Shown here piece after piece: positions 46,377 through 56,693 of a stretch of 64,000 bases of DNA. Every line of letters starts with the position of its first letter. Positions within the stretch are counted from its first letter, which is position 1. The position numbers were made by a program, and so were the translations under genes. Location: assembly GCA_003280025.1 (NCBI GenBank), contig QCGD01000008.1:1-64000 (forward strand), read 5' to 3'. Origin of the DNA: Prochlorococcus sp. AG-363-P06 (GTDB lineage Bacteria > Cyanobacteriota > Cyanobacteriia > PCC-6307 > Cyanobiaceae). The notes below the pieces were generated by a model. It was not told the origin of the DNA. It saw only the letters and a list, made by a program, of their open reading frames with translations, and made no database searches.

Positions 46377-47417
46377 CTAATAAGTTAGTTTTTTACCGTG
46401 TTCAAAAAATGTCTGAGCATTTTCTTCTGGAGTCCCAGGTAAAATTCCATGACCCAAATTAAGAATATATTTTCTATCTCCTACTTTATTGAACGTATTA
46501 TCTATCCTTTTTTGTATTGATTCCTTATTTCCAAACAATATTCCAGGATCAACATTACCTTGAATACCAATGCCATTCGGGATTCTTTTGCAAGCCTCTT
46601 CAATATCTACGGTCCAGTCTAATGAGATTATATCTACTCCAGTTTTAGCCATCCTTTCTATTACTCCAGCACTTCCTGAAATATATAGAATAACAGGGGT
46701 GTCGGGGTATTCCTCTTTTACGATATCTACAACTTTTTTTTGATAGGGTCCAGCAAAGATATCATAATCTTCTGGACTTAATTGGCCTGCCCATGAGTCA
46801 AAAATTTGTACAACTTGAGCACCGGACTTTATTTGATATTTAAGATATTCACCTATTGATTTTGCAAAGTGATCAAGAAGTTTGTGAAGTAAATCAGGCT
46901 CTTTAAAAGCCATTGATTTTATTAAAGAATAATTTTTGCTGCTTTTACCTTCAACTACATATGCCGCAAGAGTCCAAGGAGCACCAACAAAACCTAGAAC
47001 TGTCGCTTCATTATTTACATCTTTTTTTAAAGATGAAAGAACTTGACCAACAAAGCTTAAACTATCACTTGGATTTAATTCTTTTAAATTTTCTATTTGA
47101 CTAAGAGTTCTTATTGGTTCTTCTATGATTGGGCCTTTACTTTCTATAATTTCAAAATTTATACCCATCCCTGGAAGAGGTGTAAGAATATCTGAAAAAA
47201 GAATCACGCCATCTGGTTTGAAAGCATTAAAAGGTTGCATTGAAATCTCGTAAGAAAGTTCTGGATTCTCAGACCTTTCTCTGAAACTTGGATAACGCTC
47301 TCTTAGATCTCTATAAATCTTCATATATCTCCCTGCTTGTCTCATCATCCAGACTGGAGGCCTATTTACTTTATTGCCTAAAGCGGCAGAAAGTAGCAGT
47401 GGTAAATTGTCACCCAT
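46377..47417 (-). CDS. hemE: Uroporphyrinogen decarboxylase
   Basis: The 346-residue TIM barrel decarboxylates uroporphyrinogen III to coproporphyrinogen III in heme and chlorophyll synthesis. It has the diagnostic [14 protein letters not shown] near the N-terminus, the [12 protein letters not shown] motif and the C-terminal [14 protein letters not shown]. Length is standard. It lies between glgB and the epimerase on the minus strand, with 118 bp before glgB. It supplies the porphyrin pathway that por and chlLBN finish. Confidence 0.97.
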   Translation of the reverse strand: MGDNLPLLLSAALGNKVNRPPVWMMRQAGRYMKIYRDLRERYPSFRERSENPELSYEISMQPFNAFKPDGVILFSDILTPLPGMGINFEIIESKGPIIEEPIRTLSQIENLKELNPSDSLSFVGQVLSSLKKDVNNEATVLGFVGAPWTLAAYVVEGKSSKNYSLIKSMAFKEPDLLHKLLDHFAKSIGEYLKYQIKSGAQVVQIFDSWAGQLSPEDYDIFAGPYQKKVVDIVKEEYPDTPVILYISGSAGVIERMAKTGVDIISLDWTVDIEEACKRIPNGIGIQGNVDPGILFGNKESIQKRIDNTFNKVGDRKYILNLGHGILPGTPEENAQTFFEHGKKLTY

Positions 47418-47535
47418 TTTTCAATTCAATATGTTTTTAATAAATTTAAAATTCTAACTTAAAAATCTTACAACGCAAAGCTGAGCAAAATCGTTATGTG
47501 AACATTTATATGAAGCAATGAATTAGATAAACTTT

Positions 47536-49800
47536 TTATTTTTTTGCCTGATGTTTGAAGATACTTACACTTAATGGGGGTAAAGCCAGTTCAAGAGCAT
47601 TTTCATAATTATGAATATTAAACTTTAAAGTTTCTTTCCCACCCATATTGCCTTTATTACTTCCTCCGTATCTAGAACTATCTGAATTAAAGATTTCTTT
47701 ATAAAATCCTTCTAAGGGAACTCCTACTTTATATGAGCCGTGAGTATTGGGTGTGAAGTTTGCGACAATAACGAGCCATTCATTGCTGTCATTTTCCCTT
47801 CTCATAAAACTTATTACAGAATTAGATTTGTCATTGCAATCAATCCATTGGAAGCCATAAGGATCAAAGTCATTTTTCCATAGAGCAGGTTCATTTTTAT
47901 AAAGTTTATTTAAGTCATCTACTAAGTTTCTAATACCTTTGTGAGGTTCAAATTCTAATAATTCCCATTGAAGATCATCCCAAACATTCCATTCTTGCCT
48001 TTGACCAAATTCCATCCCCATGAAAATCGTTTTTTTACCAGGATGAGTCCACATATAAGTTAGTAATGCTCTAGTATTTGCATATTTTTTCCAGTCATCA
48101 CCTGGCATTTTATGTAAAAGATGACTTTTCCCATGAACAACTTCATCATGACTAAGGGCAAGCATAAAGTTTTCTGTGTAATTATAAGTTATTGAAAAGG
48201 TCACACTATTTTGATGAAACTGTCTAAACCAAGGATCTATTTCAAAGTAATCGAGCATATCATGCATCCAGCCCATATTCCATTTTAAATTGAACCCTAG
48301 TCCTCCTATATCAGTTGGTTTTGTAACCATTGGCCAGGTTGTTGATTCTTCAGCAATAGAAAGTGCACCAGGAAATTTTTGAAAGAGTACATGATTTGCT
48401 TGTTGAAGAAATTTAACGGCTTCTAAGTTTTCATTCCCACCATTCTCATTAGGTATCCATTCTCCATCTGGACGTAAGTAGTCTCTATACAACATTGAAG
48501 CTACAGCATCAACTCTTATTCCATCTATATGAAATTCTTCGAACCAATACACAAGATTTGCTACGAGAAAATTTCTTACTTCATTTCTGCTGTAATTAAA
48601 GATCAAGGTGCCCCATTCTTTATGCTCTCCTATGCGTGGATCGCCATGTTCATAAAGATGACAACCATCAAAGAAGGCTAATCCATGTTTATCTTTTGGG
48701 AAATGACCAGGTACCCAATCAAGAATTACGCCGATACCTTCTTCATGGCATCTATTGACAAACTCTCTAAATTCATTTGGAGTCCCAAATCTACTAGTTG
48801 GAGCATACCAGCCTGTGACCTGGTATCCCCATGAACCATCGAAAGGATGCTCCGAGATTGGCATCAGCTCAATATGAGTAAATCCTCTTTCTTTTACATA
48901 AGGAATAAGTTTCTTAGTTAACTCTGGATACGTTAATAACCTTGTGCCAGGTTTTAAATCTGCTGCTGGGACGGGATCTCTTGGCTTTCCATCTTTTTCT
49001 AAGTATTTATTTTCGGTTGATTCGTGCAGCCAACTTCCTAAATGCATCTCATAAACAGAGATTGGTTTATTGATTTGACTTGAAGAATCTCTATTTGAAA
49101 TCCAGGAACTATCTTTCCATTTAAAATTATTTAATTTTGAAATTATTGAACCATTTTGTGGCCTGATTTCATGAAGGAATCCATAGGGATCAGCTTTCTC
49201 ATAAATATGACCTTGTTGCGTTCTTATCTCAAATTTATATTTATCTCCTTCTTTCATATTTGGCATAAATAGTTCCCAAATTCCACCTAGCCTTTTTTGC
49301 ATTGGATGATGCCTGCCATCCCAAGAATTTATATCTCCAATTATTGATATTGATTTTGCATTAGGTGCCCAAAGACAAAACATAACTCCATTTTTATATT
49401 TCTCTTCAATGAGATGAGCTCCCATTTTTTTCCATATATGATGGTGATTCCCCTCTGCAAAAAGATGTCTATCTACTTCTCCCATCCACTCTTCTCTAAA
49501 AGACCAAGGATCATGTTGTGAATGTGTTATTCCTCCTCGTGAAATATTTAGTTCATAATTATTTTGTGGGTCTTCAGGCAGGATTCCCTCAAAAAGCCAC
49601 TTGTGATTTGGAGTTTCTAAGTTATAGGTTTTATTTTTATAATTTATAGTAACTTCATCTGCTTCCGGCATCCAAACTCTTGTTATCCATTGGCCTTCAA
49701 AAAAATGAGGTCCTAAAATTTTTAATGGATTATCATTGCAACAATTTTCTAGGTTGATAGCTTCTGATTTAATCCAGTCTGCCTTAATTGTTTCTCTCAT
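47536..49800 (-). CDS. glgB: 1,4-alpha-glucan branching enzyme
   Basis: The 754-residue enzyme forms alpha-1,6 branches in glycogen. Two N-terminal CBM48-like parts (about residues 20-130 and 130-230) precede the GH13 barrel. It has the [17 protein letters not shown] block, the nucleophile segment [16 protein letters not shown], acid/base AEESTTWP and [11 protein letters not shown], with the all-beta C-terminal domain after. Length is that of a normal GlgB. It provides the only glycogen gene in the window and is in line with the hydrolase gene upstream. Confidence 0.96.
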   Translation of the reverse strand: MRETIKADWIKSEAINLENCCNDNPLKILGPHFFEGQWITRVWMPEADEVTINYKNKTYNLETPNHKWLFEGILPEDPQNNYELNISRGGITHSQHDPWSFREEWMGEVDRHLFAEGNHHHIWKKMGAHLIEEKYKNGVMFCLWAPNAKSISIIGDINSWDGRHHPMQKRLGGIWELFMPNMKEGDKYKFEIRTQQGHIYEKADPYGFLHEIRPQNGSIISKLNNFKWKDSSWISNRDSSSQINKPISVYEMHLGSWLHESTENKYLEKDGKPRDPVPAADLKPGTRLLTYPELTKKLIPYVKERGFTHIELMPISEHPFDGSWGYQVTGWYAPTSRFGTPNEFREFVNRCHEEGIGVILDWVPGHFPKDKHGLAFFDGCHLYEHGDPRIGEHKEWGTLIFNYSRNEVRNFLVANLVYWFEEFHIDGIRVDAVASMLYRDYLRPDGEWIPNENGGNENLEAVKFLQQANHVLFQKFPGALSIAEESTTWPMVTKPTDIGGLGFNLKWNMGWMHDMLDYFEIDPWFRQFHQNSVTFSITYNYTENFMLALSHDEVVHGKSHLLHKMPGDDWKKYANTRALLTYMWTHPGKKTIFMGMEFGQRQEWNVWDDLQWELLEFEPHKGIRNLVDDLNKLYKNEPALWKNDFDPYGFQWIDCNDKSNSVISFMRRENDSNEWLVIVANFTPNTHGSYKVGVPLEGFYKEIFNSDSSRYGGSNKGNMGGKETLKFNIHNYENALELALPPLSVSIFKHQAKK

Positions 49801-49857
49801 GACTGGTAGATATTAAGGATTAATGATATCAAATTATTAACCCAAAAAAGATATTAT

Positions 49858-51435
49858 TTACTTAAAAAAAGGTGTCATTTTCAAAAATGTTTTGTTTAGT
49901 ACAAAACTTAGAGTAGTAATTCTGTGATTAATTGTAGTGGCTCCAATTATTTCGTCTCCCACTCCAGGATTAACTCCAATAGAAGGATAAGCTGCGGCAG
50001 ATATAGATAATCTAAGTCTACTTCTTTTAAGTAAACAAATATTTGTGGGTTGCATAGTTATTTGATAATTACATTCCACATTTATTTTTGAGTTTTTAAC
50101 TCTTAAAAACCCAGTTGAGAACTGATTAACCTTTTTATCGTCTTCATCAACTAGCGATAAAGCAAGGCATATATCAAAGTTTGGTTGATCACTTTTTACG
50201 GAAGTTTCTAAAATTGGAATACCTTTAAAGCTTTGATCTTCTTCGAGAAAATTGGTTTGAAAAACTCCAACATCCAATCGTTTATCTATAGCATTTCTAT
50301 TAAACTTTCCTGGATTTGGGCCCAAATGCCCTCCATCAGCTGGGACTGGCCTCCAAGGGTCATGAACGATTGTGAACCAACCTGATCCTTTTGAATTTAT
50401 GGTAAGACTTCCATCATTAATATCTACATTTGCATTGCCATTACTTTTAAGTACCAAAATATATTTTGAAAAATAATTATCATCTATTTCATCCCATTTA
50501 TTTAATGAAATATTCCATATTTTTCTTTGCAAAATAGATTCTTTATAATTAAAATCTTGATTAATTTTTAAATGTTTATCAAAAAATTGTAATAATGATT
50601 TTTGTGACCCTTCCCACCAATTTAGATGTGTCGCATTAGCAATAATAATTTCTGGATTCCCTCCTGCTTCTCGAGCTTTTTTATAAAGATCTAATGCACC
50701 TTTTAAATGAGGGTCCCACAATCCTCCAATAATTAACATTGGTTTTTTAATCCATGTTGAGATTGGGTTTATTTCTAAAAAAGGTATATCATCCTTTAAA
50801 TTCTTAAGCCATTCAATAATAAAGCTATTAGGATCATATTTTTTTAAAAGTTCTAATCCATTTCTTAAATAACTTTTACTTTCTAAAGCTAATTTTATCT
50901 CCTCCCATTCAAGAAAATTATTTTCTTTCCTCATTTTTAGCGCAGCAATTTGTAGCCCCCATGCAATATTGTTATGCCACCAAAATGCCCCTCCGTCTGA
51001 ACACCAATGATCTTTTATATTTAGCCCTGTCATAGCTGGAGATAGACAATCAGGCGGCTCTGAATTCGATTCTCCACTTAGTTGCGTTAATCCATGGTAA
51101 GAAAAGCCATAAAGCCCAAGTTTCCCATTACATTCTTTTAGTGATCTAACCCATTCATGCGTTTCCGAAGTGTCACTTGCTTCTTGGGAGAAGCCTTTGA
51201 AAATACCCCCTGAAGAACCCATCCCCCTAACATCTTGAATTATTACCATATAACCTTTTGAAGCCCACCAAGAAGGATGTGAATAGGTAATTGTTGAAGC
51301 AATCTCTCTACCATAAGGTTGCCTCATCAATAATGCAGGCCATGGCCCTTTGCCTTCAGGTAACCAAATTCTTGATACAAGTTCTACCCCGTCTTTAAGT
51401 GTTAGGGACTTATCAAAAAATCTTGTTTCAAACAT
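49858..51435 (-). CDS. CocE/NonD-family alpha/beta hydrolase
   Basis: A 525-residue hydrolase of the cocaine esterase/X-Pro dipeptidyl-peptidase group. The nucleophile is S112 in GFSYHG. The N-terminal hydrolase domain has PWPALLMRQPYGRE and QDVRGMGSSGG, and the C-terminal jelly-roll domain ends in SISAAAYPSIGVNPG. The substrate may be an acyl or peptide bond and is not determined. It is 57 bp upstream of glgB on the same strand. Confidence 0.85.
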   Translation of the reverse strand: MFETRFFDKSLTLKDGVELVSRIWLPEGKGPWPALLMRQPYGREIASTITYSHPSWWASKGYMVIIQDVRGMGSSGGIFKGFSQEASDTSETHEWVRSLKECNGKLGLYGFSYHGLTQLSGESNSEPPDCLSPAMTGLNIKDHWCSDGGAFWWHNNIAWGLQIAALKMRKENNFLEWEEIKLALESKSYLRNGLELLKKYDPNSFIIEWLKNLKDDIPFLEINPISTWIKKPMLIIGGLWDPHLKGALDLYKKAREAGGNPEIIIANATHLNWWEGSQKSLLQFFDKHLKINQDFNYKESILQRKIWNISLNKWDEIDDNYFSKYILVLKSNGNANVDINDGSLTINSKGSGWFTIVHDPWRPVPADGGHLGPNPGKFNRNAIDKRLDVGVFQTNFLEEDQSFKGIPILETSVKSDQPNFDICLALSLVDEDDKKVNQFSTGFLRVKNSKINVECNYQITMQPTNICLLKRSRLRLSISAAAYPSIGVNPGVGDEIIGATTINHRITTLSFVLNKTFLKMTPFFK

Positions 51436-51443
51436 CTACGTTT

Positions 51444-51710
51444 TTAGATTATCTCTGGACAATGCAGGCCAATTACATAAATGGAGAAGATTTCAGCATT
51501 AACAGGCGTGAGCTTATTCCTTTTCGCAACAAATTCTATAGCTTTATCTGAATTTGCAGAAATACCCTTCGCATTGAACTCTTTAAACTTATTACATATT
51601 TTAATAGCTTCACTTGGATTCTTTTTTACGCTTTTTAATAAATTGGATTGACCTAAAACAGGATGTAATGGATAGAACAGCAAAAATATAAAAAACAGAA
51701 AAAGTTTCAT
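51444..51710 (-). CDS. Small secreted two-cysteine protein, unknown function
   Basis: An 88-residue protein with a clear signal peptide (MKLFLFFIFLLFYPLHPVLG, cut near residue 20) and a short helical mature part. It has two cysteines, C39 and C84, that could form one disulfide in the periplasm or lumen. I do not recognise the family. It starts close to and in line with the CocE hydrolase (8 bp gap), so it is probably co-transcribed. Confidence 0.6.
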   Translation of the reverse strand: MKLFLFFIFLLFYPLHPVLGQSNLLKSVKKNPSEAIKICNKFKEFNAKGISANSDKAIEFVAKRNKLTPVNAEIFSIYVIGLHCPEII

Positions 51711-51764
51711 TATATATTTAACATTTTTTTAATTCTACAGTAAAAACTTTTCTAAACCAAGGTT

Positions 51765-52172
51765 TTAAAAAGATTTACAGCTTTGGTGAGATTTTTTAAT
51801 CCAATCTTTTAAAATAGATAAGTTTATATTTATCTCGGTTTTAATTCTAAGACTTCTTTCTAATCTTCTGATTTTCTTTTCCAGCTCATAAGGTTTTAAT
51901 CTTGATAATGCTTTTACTGAACCTACTCCGCAATGTAAAAGTAAATATGCTGCTGGAGGAGGAATTTCAATTTCTTTTTTAAAAATAGCAATAGCTCTTA
52001 TTTTTTTTAAATTATTTAATGTACATAGTGGAGAGATGATCTGAATTTTGTTTATTTCCAAATCTGTGAGAGTAGTTAATTTCTCAAAATCTATTGACTT
52101 GTATTGAATCAAGAAAGTTTTCTCATGTCTGAAATTTATAGGTAAAGAATCTAAAAAGCTTTTGATTTCCAT
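51765..52172 (-). CDS. DUF4332-like helix-hairpin-helix protein
   Basis: A 135-residue soluble protein. The segment AAYLLLHCGVGSVKALSRLKPYELEKKIRRL has the helix-hairpin-helix pattern (GVGSVKAL-x-x-L-x-P) typical of DUF4332 proteins and nucleic-acid-binding repeats. An earlier TLTDLEINKIQIISPL segment may be a second, weaker copy. Function is unknown. It is divergent from nothing close and is in line with the Ycf51-like gene, 9 bp away. Confidence 0.55.
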   Translation of the reverse strand: MEIKSFLDSLPINFRHEKTFLIQYKSIDFEKLTTLTDLEINKIQIISPLCTLNNLKKIRAIAIFKKEIEIPPPAAYLLLHCGVGSVKALSRLKPYELEKKIRRLERSLRIKTEININLSILKDWIKKSHQSCKSF

Positions 52173-52181
52173 TTATTATAA

Positions 52182-52625
52182 TCAATTCATACTTATAATT
52201 TTCTCGGTTTCTCCAATTACTACGGGTTTACTTATATCATCTGAAATTTTCTCAAGTTTTCTTAGTTTTATTTTTACATTTGCTCCTGATCTACTACCTT
52301 TCCTAAGATTATCTGATAATTGCTGTAAAGTTGGATTGATGGCTTCTTCTGGGAATTCATCTTCAGCTTTGGCAATAACTAGATCAAAGCCATTATCATA
52401 AACAATTGGAACATATCTCGCCCCCTCTACTTCTACTTTTTCGCTGTAACTTTGCATAAATGCCCAGCTACTTATAGAAAGTAAAAATGAGAATATAGTT
52501 GCTCCTATTATCCGAAATTTAAAACTAAAATTAAAAATAAAAGCAACTATGGTGATAAGCAAGAGAAATATTCCTAAAAACCCAAAAATTTTTGGAGTAT
52601 TTTCTAATAGTTCAAAAAAAGACAT
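52182..52625 (-). CDS. Ycf51-like (DUF2518) membrane protein
   Basis: A 147-residue protein with two N-terminal membrane helices (IFGFLGIFLLLITIVAFIF and IIGATIFSFLLSISSWAF), a GARYVPIVYDNGFD motif and an ISKPVVIGETEKII end. This matches the pattern of the Ycf51 family of cyanobacteria and some plastids, of unknown function. It is divergent from the giant TamB-type gene across 52 bp. Confidence 0.7.
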   Translation of the reverse strand: MSFFELLENTPKIFGFLGIFLLLITIVAFIFNFSFKFRIIGATIFSFLLSISSWAFMQSYSEKVEVEGARYVPIVYDNGFDLVIAKAEDEFPEEAINPTLQQLSDNLRKGSRSGANVKIKLRKLEKISDDISKPVVIGETEKIISMN

Positions 52626-52677
52626 TTTACTGGCGTTGTCCTGATTAATTTCTTATATTTTGTAAGCCTACTCTATT

Positions 52678-55600
52678 TTGGGTTCTAACTTGAAAAAAAA
52701 TAGATCTCTTGATTTATATACAAATTTTTTTTTAGTAGGGGCTATTTTGTCCCTAGGCTTTGTAGGTACTTTTTTATTAAATAAGTTTTTAAAACAAACT
52801 TATAATACTAAGAAATTAAAATTAGAAGAGACAATAGAAAAATTTTTAAATAAAAAAGTTGTTTTAGGTAATTATTCAGGCATTAGGTTGCTAGGTATCT
52901 CTTTGGCTAATACGAGAATAATTGATAAGAAAAGTATAGATTCTGAAATTAAAGCGAGAAATGTTTATGTAGGTATTATGCCTTTAAAATCATTTTTAAG
53001 TCAAAAATGGATTATAAAAATAAAGCCTGAAAATACTGAAATTAATGTTCATAAAGATTTCTTTAAAAAGGGAAAATCTTATACAAATAAACTAAATAAT
53101 ACTAACTCAAAGACAAATTATGACTTAAATTTTAGCTTGCCTAAATATGTAAGTTTGAAATTAAAAGATTTAGGGATAGATACTAAAGTAAAGGGTGATA
53201 TTATATTCAAGTCTAATAAAAGCCAAATCATTGGAAATCTTATATCAAGCTTTGAAGGGAAAGGGAAATTAAAATTAAAATTAAATACAAATTTAAATCA
53301 AGACTTTTTGAGGTTTAAGGTCTTTTCTAAAGGGGTTAATCTAGATAGCTCAGAATATAATATTGGAACGAGGAAATTTTTAGTAAAAAAAGGTAACTTT
53401 AAATCTAATTTCAGATTTTTAAAATCACAATCTAAAACATTTTGTAAAGGAAAATTTTCTTTAAATAGATTAATTATAAAACCCTCTAATTTTGCAGAGA
53501 ATATAAATTCAGATTCTCTGAGGTTTATCTGTAAAGAAAATTATTTAACAGCTAATACTGAAAATCTTAACTATGGAACTGTGAACTCAGATCTTAATCT
53601 GAAAATTCCATTAAATAAAAATATAAATAATATAGATATAAAAGGAAGTATTGGATATTTAAATAGTTTAAATCCAGACATTACATTATCAGGATATATC
53701 CCCTATTGGTTTGATAAAAGAGGTTTAAATTTTGGGGATATTAATTCCAGCTTTGATTTAAATAGAACTCAATTATCTAATTTAAATATTTTTCGCAGAG
53801 AAAAAATAAGAGGCTTTGTTACAGCGAAAGGAGAATTAAAAGGAAAAATAAATAATCCTGATATTTTGATAAATTTTAATCTTGATTATCCTCATTATAA
53901 AGGGATAAGAATAAGAGAAACATGGGAAGGTGAGATTAAAAATAAAAAAAATAATTATGTATTAAATATGAAGAACAGATATTCTCCAATACCTTCATTC
54001 CTCTCAATTAAATTTGATTCTAAAATTAGATTAGAAAATCTAATTTTTAGTAGAGTTTTTAATTCTAATAAAGGTAGCTTAAAAATATCTAAAGAGGATA
54101 ATAGTTATGCATGGAATGCTAATAATTTCCCCCTTGATGAACTTGAGTTTTCGTTTAGTAATAATCAATTCGATAGAATTAGTGGAATTATAAACGGTTC
54201 AGGATACATTGCTGATAAGCAATCTTATTTGGATGGGAGATTAGCATGGAGTTTAGGCAAATATAGAAATATTAAGCTTGCCAATTCATTATTTGATTTT
54301 ACTTTTAAAGATAAATCTTTTTATGTCAACTCATCTTTATATCCCATTGATGGAGGAATGATTGAAGTTGAATATAATCCTAATAAAAATAAGGTTTTAG
54401 ATGCGAATTTTAATAATATAAGTACCAGATGGTCAATATTAACAGCCTTTGATATTTTTAATTTTGATAATAAGAAAACTATACCAATTAGTAAATCTAA
54501 CTTTCTAAAAGATTTGGAAATAAGTAAGAATGATATGACATTTAAAGAAAAGATTAAATTCATTGATGATTTTCTTGAAAAGAATAATGTTTTGGAAGAT
54601 AAATATAACTTGAAAAAATATTTAAGGAAATTTGTTAGTAGATATGATGCAAAATTAACAGTAGAAGGTGATAGCCCTCTAAATTACAAATTAAAAACTA
54701 AATTAAATGGTTATCTAGATTTATCTAATGATGCAAGCAATATTAATAATAAAGAAGAATTTTCTGTTTACTTGGAAGGTGGAATATTAAAAGGTAAAGG
54801 GAATGTAGAAATTAAAAAATTACCACTAAGAGTAGCAAATATTTTTTTAGATGATCCAAAAGATTTTCAAGGTAATTTGGATATGAATTTATTTTATGAC
54901 TTAGATTCAAAATCTTTTTTGAGTGATATATATTCTAATAATACATCTATACAAAATAATCAGATATTATTGGATAAAGGAAAAATTGAATATAATAATT
55001 CAAATTTTGAGATTGATTTTTCTCTTCTATTAAATGACTCAATAATACCTATCAATATTGAAGGATCAATTCCTCTTAATAAAAATGATGATTTAGATTT
55101 AAGAGTAATTGGAAATGGTAAATTTATTGAGCTAATTGATATTTTGTCTGATGATTATTTTACTTTTAAAGAAGGAGATATAAATTTCAGAATGATAATG
55201 AAAGGGAATATAAATAAACCTATATTAAATGGATTTATAGTTATTAAGGATTCAGAAATTGACATTTATAATAATATAATTAAAAATATTAATAGTTTAA
55301 TAATTTTTGACTTTGATTATGTAGAAGTTAAGCATCTTAAAGCATCAGGAAAAGGTTCTGGTAATATTTTTATAAAAGGGTCGTTACCTTTTAATGAAAA
55401 AAGTGATTCTAATAACAATGAGATTAGTTTAATAGCTAAAGAATTTAATATAAAGACTAATAATATAAATTCTTTAGTAGATTCAAATATAGATATAACT
55501 GGAACATTTGCAAAACCTGTTTTAGGTGGTAACTTAGCTCTTAATAATGGTTTTATTAATTTTAATAGTACAAATACTAATAAAACAAATAATACTATTC

Positions 55601-56628
55601 AAGATAAAAAAAATTGGCCAGAACTCTATTGGGAAAATGATAAAAATATTGAAATTATTTCAAACGAAACAATTTTGAATTCAGTCCTTTTAGGAGAAAC
55701 TTTACCTAATTATTTTGAAAGTCTAAGCTTTAATAATCTTAAATTAAAACTTGGTCCAGATTTCAGCCTTCAATACTCAGACATAATTAAAGCTTATTTA
55801 GATACGAAATTAGATTTAAATATCAATGGTGTGGTAGGTGAAGATTTAAATGCTAGAGGATTGATCTATTTGAAAAAGGGGAGAGCGAATTTATATACAA
55901 CTCCTTTTAAATTAGATAAAAATAAAGATAATTATATTTTATTTGCATCAAGAAGTGGTGTGGTTCCATTTATTAATTTTTCTCTTGTCAGTAAAGTTCC
56001 AGATTCAATAATACCTATAAGGGAAAATAATCAGGATACAAATATTTCAGGTGATTTAAATGCAGATTCTACTTCAAGCGGTTTTGGTACATTTGGTATC
56101 GGTAATACAAGACTTATAAAAATTGAGGCATCTTATGAAGGCTTTTTAGATCAGTTATCTTTTGAGGATGAAAATAAAAGAATCCAATTAAGGAGCACTC
56201 CAAGCTATAACAGATCACAAATTATTGGTTTAATTGGAGGTAATTCAGCAAATTTAATAAATCGAGCATTTATTTCTCAGATTAATGGAGCGGATGCATT
56301 TAGTGGAAGATTTCAATTATCCTTATATCCGGCCTTAATAGAAAATAATGATTCTCTAAATAATGTTTTTTCCAATGACAATTTAGATATAGAAAACGAT
56401 GAAGAAACAACTTCTAATGAAGGATTATCTTCTGAAGCTTGGGTTGCAGAAATTGGTCTTGATATTACTGATAAGATAAACTTTGCTGTCCAAACTATTC
56501 CTGGTAGAGATGATCTACCACCATTAGGAATATTAACTTTTCAAGCAAATCCAAACTTGGAGTTGTTAGGTTCTTTCGATTCTGATGGAGATTGGAAAAG
56601 TGAAGTGCAGTTATTTTTTAGATATTGA
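52678..56628 (+). CDS. TamB/TIC236-type giant envelope protein (DUF490 C-terminal domain)
   Basis: A 1316-residue protein. An N-terminal membrane anchor is at about residues 15-35 (FFLVGAILSLGFVGTFLL), and a long beta-rich, lipid-transfer-like groove of repeated short strands follows with very Asn/Asp/Lys-rich composition. The C-terminal ~350 residues are a DUF490 domain (GVVGEDLNARGLIYLKKG, KVPDSIIPI, then LFFRY at the end). The family spans the periplasm and moves lipid or helps outer membrane protein assembly. The plastid homologue TIC236 serves protein import. The start is TTG. Another TTG at 52690 is possible. Confidence 0.82.
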   Translation: MGSNLKKNRSLDLYTNFFLVGAILSLGFVGTFLLNKFLKQTYNTKKLKLEETIEKFLNKKVVLGNYSGIRLLGISLANTRIIDKKSIDSEIKARNVYVGIMPLKSFLSQKWIIKIKPENTEINVHKDFFKKGKSYTNKLNNTNSKTNYDLNFSLPKYVSLKLKDLGIDTKVKGDIIFKSNKSQIIGNLISSFEGKGKLKLKLNTNLNQDFLRFKVFSKGVNLDSSEYNIGTRKFLVKKGNFKSNFRFLKSQSKTFCKGKFSLNRLIIKPSNFAENINSDSLRFICKENYLTANTENLNYGTVNSDLNLKIPLNKNINNIDIKGSIGYLNSLNPDITLSGYIPYWFDKRGLNFGDINSSFDLNRTQLSNLNIFRREKIRGFVTAKGELKGKINNPDILINFNLDYPHYKGIRIRETWEGEIKNKKNNYVLNMKNRYSPIPSFLSIKFDSKIRLENLIFSRVFNSNKGSLKISKEDNSYAWNANNFPLDELEFSFSNNQFDRISGIINGSGYIADKQSYLDGRLAWSLGKYRNIKLANSLFDFTFKDKSFYVNSSLYPIDGGMIEVEYNPNKNKVLDANFNNISTRWSILTAFDIFNFDNKKTIPISKSNFLKDLEISKNDMTFKEKIKFIDDFLEKNNVLEDKYNLKKYLRKFVSRYDAKLTVEGDSPLNYKLKTKLNGYLDLSNDASNINNKEEFSVYLEGGILKGKGNVEIKKLPLRVANIFLDDPKDFQGNLDMNLFYDLDSKSFLSDIYSNNTSIQNNQILLDKGKIEYNNSNFEIDFSLLLNDSIIPINIEGSIPLNKNDDLDLRVIGNGKFIELIDILSDDYFTFKEGDINFRMIMKGNINKPILNGFIVIKDSEIDIYNNIIKNINSLIIFDFDYVEVKHLKASGKGSGNIFIKGSLPFNEKSDSNNNEISLIAKEFNIKTNNINSLVDSNIDITGTFAKPVLGGNLALNNGFINFNSTNTNKTNNTIQDKKNWPELYWENDKNIEIISNETILNSVLLGETLPNYFESLSFNNLKLKLGPDFSLQYSDIIKAYLDTKLDLNINGVVGEDLNARGLIYLKKGRANLYTTPFKLDKNKDNYILFASRSGVVPFINFSLVSKVPDSIIPIRENNQDTNISGDLNADSTSSGFGTFGIGNTRLIKIEASYEGFLDQLSFEDENKRIQLRSTPSYNRSQIIGLIGGNSANLINRAFISQINGADAFSGRFQLSLYPALIENNDSLNNVFSNDNLDIENDEETTSNEGLSSEAWVAEIGLDITDKINFAVQTIPGRDDLPPLGILTFQANPNLELLGSFDSDGDWKSEVQLFFRY

Positions 56629-56693
56629 TTACATAAAATATTAGTTTTAATAATGATTTCTTTGAATTATCATAAAAGTAAATAAAAAAAATT

